NCBI GenBank assembly: GCA_023101885.1
Contig: JALPQD010000006.1
Coordinates: 11,795,085 to 11,859,084 of the forward strand
Reading direction: 5' to 3'
Length of the DNA stretch: 64,000 nucleotides
Origin: Typhlomys cinereus
Lineage: Eukaryota; Chordata; Mammalia; Rodentia; Platacanthomyidae
Shown: positions 57,632-64,000 of the stretch, piece by piece
How positions within the stretch are numbered: the first letter of the stretch is position 1
Layout: each line of letters begins with the position of its first letter
Position numbers and translations under genes: made by a program
Notes under the pieces: generated by a model
Told to the model about the DNA's origin: nothing
The model's database searches: none
The model's input: the letters and a program-made list of their open reading frames with translations, nothing else

Positions 57632-58280
57632 TGTGTGTGTTACTCCTTACTCTCTTTGTCCCCTAAGAACTCTGTGCTTTCAATGTCTAAATCGAAAACA
57701 GATAGGTAGGTGACATTTCTATCTCCTATCCACTTAAACATTTTTCTACTCAGATAATGTGCCTAGGAGGGCCAAGTTAGCAACCAGATAGGAAACAGAA
57801 ACAGGAGGTTATTAGAATAATTCTTAGGAGATCATTTTGTATTTATTGTACATGAATTTTACTCTTATATGTGTTAGTCTCTGATACTCCTCTTATCAAT
57901 GAGCCCTCAGGATCTTCCCATATTGTTACATGTAGCATTATCATTCAATAACAGTTCACTGAGCCCTATGATATATGACATCTGTCTTCATGGATTTCAC
58001 GACTTAGTGTTAGGGACACAGGACACAAAGACCTTTAAAGTCAAGATAATATATTAAAAGATTCCAGGGTGGGACCATGTCTCCCTTAGAATGTGGGACC
58101 TAACAAGTTTTTGTGTGTATTGCAGGAATAAAGAGAGGTCAGGGGTGGAAGTAAAGACTTCAGTCTCATAAGAAATATCATGAGTCAAGGCAGCAAAAAG
58201 CAAGAAAGCATTGGAGAGAAAATTCTAGGCAAGTTGAACAGAAGGTAAGTGGATAGGAGGGAATGTTGGGTGCCCAGATT
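56491..58280. other. Intergenic DNA with a (GT)n repeat
   Basis: A GT microsatellite occupies 57,594-57,640. The longest ORF in the window, 181 codons at 57,168-57,713, runs through that repeat and has no recognisable domain. I treat it as chance. Confidence 0.45.
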
Positions 58281-58297
58281 GAAAAACAAAAGGTACA
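58281..58297. other. Target site duplication, 5' copy
   Basis: GAAAAACAAAAGGTACA directly precedes the retrocopy. It pairs with GAAAAAAAAGGTACA at 59,550-59,564, sharing AAAAGGTACA exactly and a G plus A-run before it. It marks L1-driven retroposition. Confidence 0.8.
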
Positions 58298-58653
58298 GCT
58301 CCCACCGCGCGGAGGAGCGAGCCCCGGAACCCCGAGCGGCTGGCGCAGGAGCCTCGCACCCCGCCCACCGCAGCGGCCGAACGCCCCAGGCCGGGGGCCT
58401 GCAGGGTTCCACAGCTGAAGACGAAGCCTTGTCTTATTGGCCGGTGAATGGCTCAGGGTCCGCGACGCAGAGCCTCACAGCACAGCCAGGGGTCTGGAGG
58501 ATTCACCCTTTCTCTAGACCTCGTCTAGAGCCACCCAGCAGGGTGGACCCAGGGCCGTGCACCTGGAGAGCGTGAGGAAGGGGTGGTCAGCACCGCAGCC
58601 AGAGCCCCCCGGGGCCTCTAGGCAGAGGCATGAAGCAGGAACCTTCAGGCAAC
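58298..58653 (+). promoter_or_regulatory. 5' UTR of the CDC42SE1 retrocopy, CpG-rich
   Basis: About 356 bp between the target duplication and the start codon. The first 150 bp is GC-rich with many CpGs (for example CCACCGCGCGGAGGAGCGAG), in contrast to AT-rich flanks. No intron is left, as expected for a copy of spliced RNA. It contains an in-frame upstream ATG at 58,630 that would add eight residues, and other out-of-frame ATGs. Whether it acts as a promoter is not visible. Confidence 0.75.
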
Positions 58654-58893
58654 ATGAGTGAATTTTGGCGCAAAGTGGGCTGCTGCGTGGTAGAGAAGCC
58701 CCAGCCAAAGAAGAAGAGAAGACCGATTGACCGGACCGTGATTGAGGAACCGATGAATTTTGTCCACCTGACTCACATGGGCTCTGGGGAGAGGCGGGCT
58801 GGAGATGGACTCGCCATGACAGGTGCAGTTCAGGAGCAGATGAGATCCAAGGGAAACCGAGACAGACCTTGGAGCAATTCCAGGGGCTTGTAG
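58654..58893 (+). CDS. CDC42SE1 retrocopy: CDC42SE1 (SPEC1) retrocopy with intact ORF
   Basis: An uninterrupted 79-codon ORF, the full length of CDC42 small effector 1. The family protein binds GTP-loaded CDC42 through a CRIB motif and is held at the plasma membrane by palmitoylated cysteines near the N-terminus; it influences actin assembly. Here the Cys10-Cys11 pair, the basic KKKRR stretch (19-23) and the CRIB signature (Ile30, Pro33, Phe36, His38, His41, Gly43) are kept, as is the C-terminal EQMRSKGNRDRPWSNSRGL. Against the human protein as I remember it there are about eight substitutions (such as Pro24, Glu31, Arg47 and Arg48). The C-terminus fits CDC42SE1, not CDC42SE2. I chose the ATG at 58,654 because MSEFW is the family start. 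No introns, an A-rich tail and flanking duplications show a processed copy. Expression is unknown: functional retrogene or young pseudogene. Confidence 0.85.
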   Translation: MSEFWRKVGCCVVEKPQPKKKRRPIDRTVIEEPMNFVHLTHMGSGERRAGDGLAMTGAVQEQMRSKGNRDRPWSNSRGL

Positions 58894-59549
58894 CCCCCCA
58901 TGGGACTGGTTGTGCAGTCTTGCAGCGCTCCACTCTGTGTCCAGCCCAGAAGTGCTGCCCCTACTATGTTCCTTCTCCAACCAGTGACCCACGGGCCCCG
59001 CTCTTCCCTGCCCGCCTAACAAGTGCCTCAGAAGGCGTGGGGGCTGGACTCCTTCCACTCCCTCTGGCCTCTGCCCCTCCTGAAGATGGGGTCAAGGCAG
59101 CAGGACAGACCAAGTGACTACTGATGGGCCGGAAGAGCTCAGCTGAGGCCCTGGACATCCTAGATCTGAGGTGGAAGTTCTCTGGGGACCCGCAACAAGT
59201 TCCCTGCTCCTGAATGACAGTCAGGGTACCACCTGTTTTTAAACTGTTAACCTTTACTCCTTAAACGGGCAGGCAGGTGAGATTGCCAGAGCTGAAGTTG
59301 CCTTTGCTAACCACTCCTTACCTCTCTGCCCTCTCTTTCCTTCTGGAGTGGACTAATGCAGATGTCACGGGACTGGAAGGTGACTACTGCCTTGTCCACT
59401 CTCTACTTCAGACCTCAGCTCACAGCTCCGTTATAGTTAGTACTAGGTTCTTCCTCTCATTCAGCCTCTAATACCCATGCTTTTGTAGCATTGCTAGCTT
59501 TCCAGCAACATTCCTTTTTTATTTTAATTAAAAATTTAATTTAAAAAAA
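58894..59549 (+). other. 3' UTR and A-rich tail of the CDC42SE1 retrocopy
   Basis: About 650 bp after the stop codon, less AT-rich than the surroundings, ending with an ATTAAA-type signal at 59,527-59,532 and a short A-rich tail that merges with the 3' target duplication (59,550-59,564). ORFs on either strand in this part are shadows of the untranslated region. Confidence 0.75.
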
Positions 59550-59603
59550 GAAAAAAAAGGTACAATGATCTTTATCTTTTGGTCATTAAAAGAAGAAATA
59601 TTA

Positions 59604-59834
59604 GACTGGAGAGATGGCTCTGGGGTTAAGACTCTGCCTTGCAAGCAGAAGGTCCTCAGTTCAGATCCCAAGTACCACATAAAAATGCCAGGAGGAAATG
59701 GTGGTGGCCTGCAATTCTGGCCCTGGTGGGCAAATCTGGGAAATCCCAGAGAGAAGTAAAAAGGAGGTAGAAGCAATCTAGGATGATTCCCAAAGTCATC
59801 TTTGGTCCTCCACAGGGACACACAATGCCCTCTA

Positions 59835-59880
<46 letters not shown>

Positions 59881-59905
59881 TAAATAAATAAGCAAATAAG
59901 CAAAT
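59604..59905 (+). mobile_element. Lineage-specific tRNA-SINE, older subfamily (best sense copy)
   Basis: Head GACTGGAGAGATGGCTCTGG with box A, then GGTTAAGACTCTGCCTTGCA, box B region CAGTTCAGATCCCAAGTACC, body ATAAAAATGCCAGGAGGAAA, TGGTGGCCTGCAATTCTGGC, AAATCCCAGAGAGAAGTAAA and AAGTCATCTTTGGTCCTCCA. It ends in (CA)n (59,837-59,876) and an AAATAAATAAATAAG tail. It inserted about 40 bp downstream of the retrocopy. ORFs of 64-121 codons on both strands are artefacts. Confidence 0.92.
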
Positions 59906-61775
59906 GCCCTCCTCTGGTAGGAAGTTGAAGTCTGGGGAGTTGTAGTTGTAGGAGAGTGGCAACAAACGTGAGCAACAGCTGACCTCTTCACCTCCGCAAC
60001 ATGGGGCCCTCCTCTGCACATTTTATGTTGCTGTAGAAGAGAATGACAAGAGACAGAGGCTTCTTGCTGGAAGGCGAGTTCTTCACCATTCCTTCTAGTC
60101 TCAAGACATTTACTGTAGGTGTTTCGGAGCTGACCTCTTGGGCAGCCTCAGTTTTCAATGTTTTTTAAATGATGTCACAATTTTCCATTGCCTGGACTGT
60201 GGGAAAGTCTGTGGGAGAATCTTTGTAAAGGTGTGATTTGCAGATGCTACCCTCAGACCAAAAGCTTCAAAGCAGGGAACGCGAGATTCTTCTTTTTTGG
60301 TAAATAAGCCATGAGTTCCCAGAGCAAGATGTAAAATGTATAACCTGGCCCAGCTTCTAAGTCCCACACAGCCTCACTTAGGTTTACGGAAGTGTTTCTG
60401 TCCATGGATGACCTGATCACTCCTCCCAAAGAGGTTCTTTGATCCCCTGAGAACCTGGGAACCTTGCATGGTAGACAAGATGCTGTTCAGAATGGTGACC
60501 ATAGACCACACTCCTGGCAGGTCTTTGGTGCTCTGCTTGCAGAACAGAAACTACAAAGCTTTGTTTTGATGCACCGAGCATTTGCACATTGTTAAGGAGC
60601 AACACTATGTGATTAATCTCTCATGTATAACTGCCTCACAGGGAGGATCCCATTCTTACTGACAGGCAAATCATAACAGAGATTTCAGATGTGACCTGTT
60701 TTCTCTTTCCCTGAAAGTCGCAGCACTCCGTTGATTTTCACGGGGCTCTTGGTTTGGTATATCACGTTATGTTTACTTCTTGTAAGCACAGGCCTGAGAA
60801 TGTTGTTTTCTCTTTTTCTCTGACTGGAGTTGCAGCTGCTCTTGGTTCACCGTGGGCTCCTTACACCGGGCTAACATGCTATTTTTCTTCTCTCTGGTGA
60901 TCACTGAAGCTCTGGAGCACCGTGTTCTAACTGCGAGTGATTTGGAGTGGGAAAGGGCTATCAGGAATGGGACCCCATGTTTGTGGGTATCCATGAGGGA
61001 GCTCTGTGAGTCTTACATAGCAAGGAGCAGTGGGGAAGAGCCACTAAAATGTTTTCCCATGTGCATGAGGGGCATTTGGGAGCAAGCAGGCTAAATAACA
61101 AGAGCTTGTTTTTCTGAGGCATCCTTTGCAAGGACACTTATAAACATATGAGTATCCCCTAAACTGTTCCTTCGGCAGACCTAAGAGCAGCTATTTTATG
61201 AGGGAAAGAGAACTGCCGAAGTTCTTCCGATGTTACTCAGCTCAGACAGCAAGTTCCACTCTCTCCAGATCTGTCTTATCCATCGAACCCATTGCCTCTC
61301 CCAAACTCTTTGGTTATCCACATTGAACCAGTGTTTTTGAATCCTCATTTGATCTTAACATCACTGTTGGGTGAAGCAGTCAAAAGATTTGGACATTCTG
61401 TTCAGAGAATGTTATAAATTTGTCAAGATTTGCAAAACCTTCCTGGCATTCTTAATAGAATAACTGTCTTGTGTCCCCAGATGACTTCAAGAAATGAAAG
61501 CTGTACATGAAGAGATATAGTATCTGTTGCCCTGAGAAAGACTCACCAGACATACCATTTGGCTCTCACCCAGGTCATGTTCTCTTCTTGGCATTACTTT
61601 CTAACCTGTGTCTGGTTACTGGCGGGGTGCTCATTGCATCTTGTAACTCAGTTAGACCATCATCATCTCCTTCATCAAGACTTCACACACATTCTCCAGT
61701 TTTGTTTCCTTTACAGTGTTCCAGTTCTGGTCCATTCTCCACTCTCCCCCTTTTCTAACCTGTGTGTGGTTAAAG
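59906..61775. other. Intergenic DNA, nothing recognised
   Basis: About 1.9 kb without an assignable repeat or exon. A weak MIR-like text near 61,340-61,390 was not strong enough to call. Confidence 0.4.
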
Positions 61776-61779
61776 GTGC

Positions 61780-62137
61780 TTGTTGCAGTTCTTTTTCTAG
61801 TTCTGTGGGATAATACTCAAATACAAATTAAGGGAGAAAAAGGAGATATTTATTTGACTTACAGTTTCAGAGGGGAGATATAGTCTATTATGGTGGAATA
61901 GGTGTGGCTGGCTGGTGTAAGTTGGCGGCAGCCTAAGTCGCTATAGACATCGTGGAGGCAGAGAGTGAAAGCCGAAGATTGCTAGAACAGACTACTAGTG
62001 GAAACAGGGTAGGGCTACCCAACCTCAAGGTGGCCCCTATGACATGCCTTCTCCAGCAAGACTGCACCTCCTAAAGTTTCTTTGACCTTCCCAAACATCT
62101 ACTAACCCTGTGGGGGACAACTTACATTCAAACCACA
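61780..62137 (-). mobile_element. ERVL-MaLR LTR
   Basis: The sense strand starts near TGTGGTTTGAATGTAAGTTG; its antisense blocks TTATTTGACTTACAGTTTCA, GAGGGGAGATATAGTCTATT and ATGGTGGAATAGGTGTGGCT line up with the LTRs at 36.6, 43.8 and 45.6 kb. No target duplication was found; limits are approximate. Confidence 0.78.
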
Positions 62138-62364
62138 AAAGAGTTTATCCTAACCCCACCCTTGTCACATAATCCTCCCTTTTCCAAGAATTAAAGACCT
62201 GTCATGTGAGTTGGTCAGTGATGTCAAAAGAAAAGTAGCACTTGGGGGCTGTCAGTCCTTATGAGAAAGTTAGAGTCCCAGGAAGAGATGCTCAGCCCTT
62301 TACTTCTGCAAGTGCTACTGTCTGGCTGGGGCCTTCTTTCGGGCGCTTAGTCACATTCATGACC

Positions 62365-62460
62365 AACGAAGTCTGAAAGTTTCAGTTTCCTCTTTTTTTA
62401 AATGAGGAAGTTGACCTAATTTATCTGTAGCTTCCTTTTAGCATTAAATAATAGGGGAGA
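62365..62460 (-). mobile_element. MIR SINE remnant
   Basis: AAAGTTTCAGTTTCCTCTTT, then TTTAAATGAGGAAGTTGACC and TAGCTTCCTTTTAGC, resemble the antisense MIR 3' part (TCAGTTTCCTCATCTGTAAAATGGG). Confidence 0.5.
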
Positions 62461-62894
62461 GTCTAGGATGTGGAAAAGAAAAACTATCACAATCCAAAGC
62501 CATTTTTTCTAACAAGCAATTTGTTCCGGAGGGCTCCAGTATGATCTCTATTCTCCATCTTAAGATAGGAGTACTAATCTCAGTTTAGCCATGAAGACAT
62601 CTTCACATACCCCTTCCCCTGTGAATATCTACTTCCAACTCATTTGGTTGGGAATGAAATGTTACTACCAAAATTAATTGAAAATGGTAGTTTAGATTGA
62701 GGAATTGAAAAGATGTCTTCCTCTTTAATTTTAGCAATCTTCCTTCTCCCCCTTTGAATAATTTTTCCAAACACCATCTATGAACACCTAAAATTAATAA
62801 ATAATGGGTGTATGAAAGAGAATAAAAAAAGAATTATTTTACTTGAGGTTAAGTTGATTTTAACTGGGTTCAAGTGTTGAAAGAATTAAGTTGA

Positions 62895-62909
62895 AGCACC
62901 ATCTAGTGG
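62895..62909 (-). promoter_or_regulatory. Candidate CTCF-binding motif
   Basis: The minus strand reads CCACTAGATGGTGCT, which fits the core consensus CCASYAGRKGGCRS with one mismatch. CTCF is the vertebrate insulator protein. This is a motif match only; occupancy is unknown. Confidence 0.4.
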
Positions 62910-63289
62910 CTCTCAGCTGTGCTGTGTTCCAAATTTCCATAGGCTTAAGACCATGGTTAACTTTTCCGTGTGCGTCTCTAAAGCTGAGACCAGGCTGTGC
63001 CTTGTCCTAAGTTAATCCATGTTGTATAAAAAAAAATGTGTTTTGAGGTCGTGTTTTCCTTGAGAGACTCCAGTTTTCAAGCAGCATTTGGTTCCATTTT
63101 GAGAGCAAATGCAGAAGTAGAACGAATCTGCACCTCGGTAACACATAAACAACACCATCTGCCCAGCGCCACCCATGAGGCACAGACTGAGAAATAACTT
63201 ATTCCTAAAATACATAAAGGGTGTCACCCGACAAATTTATCAGAGAGAATTGAGACCATGTGAGCAGATGGGCGCATTAAATTCATACC
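62910..63289. other. Intergenic DNA before an A-run, origin unknown
   Basis: The segment ends in a 25-base A-run, which would fit the 3' end of an old retrocopy or SINE, but I found no recognisable source sequence and no clear target duplication. Confidence 0.35.
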
Positions 63290-63314
63290 AAAAAAAAAAA
63301 AAAAAAAAAAAAAA
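63290..63314. repeat. Poly(A) run (25 bases)
   Basis: Uninterrupted A-run, downstream sequence CAAGCCCAAGAGC. It may be the tail of an unidentified retroinsert. Confidence 0.95.
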
Positions 63315-64000
63315 CAAGCCCAAGAGCTTAAAGAACACACCCTGTCCTGGATCCCATAACTAGGACAGCATCTGATTTTGCAACGACCATGACAATAACC
63401 CCGCTGACCTGTCTGTCATCTGAGCACTTGATGTGTGCATCAAGGAACCAATAGGCAGCAATCTTTAGACTGTCTCAGAAACTTCAGCTAGGCTCCATCT
63501 CCATTGTTGACATCAAATTTCCTTCTGTTCACCTATCTGAAATAGCCTCTTTCCATCAATGTACTCATCATTCATCTGGACCCAATGTTATCCTTTGACT
63601 TCATGACCTCCATAGTCCCACACCTTGCTTCTGAAGCTAGACTCAATTCTGAGGCTCAGCTCAACTCTGACCGTGTAACTTTTTCCCTGCAACAGCAGTG
63701 TTTCAAACAAGGAGTATGTTTCTGGCCCCCTGGACGCTGTTCTTTCTGCTCTTCTATCAACTTCCTCTTCTTCCTCTTGGTTACGCTTTATTGAAACTCC
63801 TTTGAACTTGCTTGAGGCTTCTCTAACTTCTTGTAGCCATTTGGTAACTTACATAATACATCTATGGAGATATATTTACTATGTGATATGAGGGTTAATA
63901 TTATAGTTAACCTTTGCGGCGAAAGAGCCTACATTTGTCTCAGCCAGTGATCAAGGGAATTGGACTACTTGACAAATTGCTGACAATAAGCTCTCTTATT
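63315..64000. other. Intergenic DNA, nothing recognised
   Basis: No repeat, gene or motif could be supported up to the window edge. Confidence 0.45.

Noticed and set aside
57168..57713. Longest ORF of the window (181 codons)
   Set aside because: It runs through a GT microsatellite, has no recognisable domain or low-divergence relative, and lies in AT-rich intergenic DNA. It looks like chance.
58249..58575. 108-codon ORF overlapping the retrocopy 5' end
   Set aside because: It starts outside the insertion and crosses the target duplication into the GC-rich 5' UTR, so it is not an ancestral gene.
63012..63314. Segment ending in A25 considered as a second processed gene copy
   Set aside because: No known coding sequence, poly(A) signal at proper distance or flanking duplication could be shown.

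Overview
This is a stretch of nuclear, gene-poor rodent DNA. It is AT-rich and full of microsatellites, and it carries retroelements typical of the mouse-related clade: B1 (7SL-derived), ID/B4/RSINE1-like and B2/B3-like SINEs, LINE-1, many ERVL-MaLR LTRs, and older MIR, MLT1 and L1M remnants. The youngest SINEs have a B2-like tRNA head but a body I do not recognise from mouse or rat. I therefore place the window in a rodent and do not name a species. I see no multi-exon host gene, tRNA or rRNA gene, CRISPR array or prokaryotic feature. Nearly every long ORF lies in a repeat or in unannotated intergenic DNA.

Layout. 1-8 kb: the 3' end of an L1, ancient L1/MIR/MLT1 debris, and B1 and B2/B3-type SINEs. 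8-16.4 kb: a long pyrimidine tract, a CA repeat, and four MaLR LTRs, two of them with exact 5-bp target duplications. 17.1-24.2 kb: a 6.85-kb full-length but mutated L1 on the minus strand, inserted inside an older SINE. Both insertions keep their target site duplications. 24.2-34 kb: a truncated L1 with a GAAA tail, scattered SINEs, and a 607-bp solo retroviral LTR. 34-47 kb: three young, CpG-rich copies of the lineage-specific SINE, an LTR expanded by a CT repeat, a complete LTR-internal-LTR MaLR element (43.77-45.90 kb), and a 109-bp L1 3' tip with a 20-bp target duplication. 47-56.5 kb: LTR, MIR and L1 fragments, including an L1 3' end with a perfect 17-bp target duplication.

The only gene-like object is at 58.30-59.55 kb: a processed retrocopy of CDC42SE1 (SPEC1, a small CDC42-binding effector). 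It has a GC-rich 5' UTR, an uninterrupted 79-codon ORF with the CRIB residues and the paired N-terminal cysteines kept, a 3' UTR, an A-rich tail and flanking GGTACA-containing duplications. It could be a functional retrogene or a young pseudogene. Sequence alone cannot decide.

The features mostly do not work together as a pathway. They form a layered record of retrotransposition: MIR/MLT1/L1M first, then MaLR and B1/B4, then the current L1 and its SINE partners. I found no convincing new biological system. The most checkable leads are the intact CDC42SE1 retrocopy and the lineage-specific SINE family.
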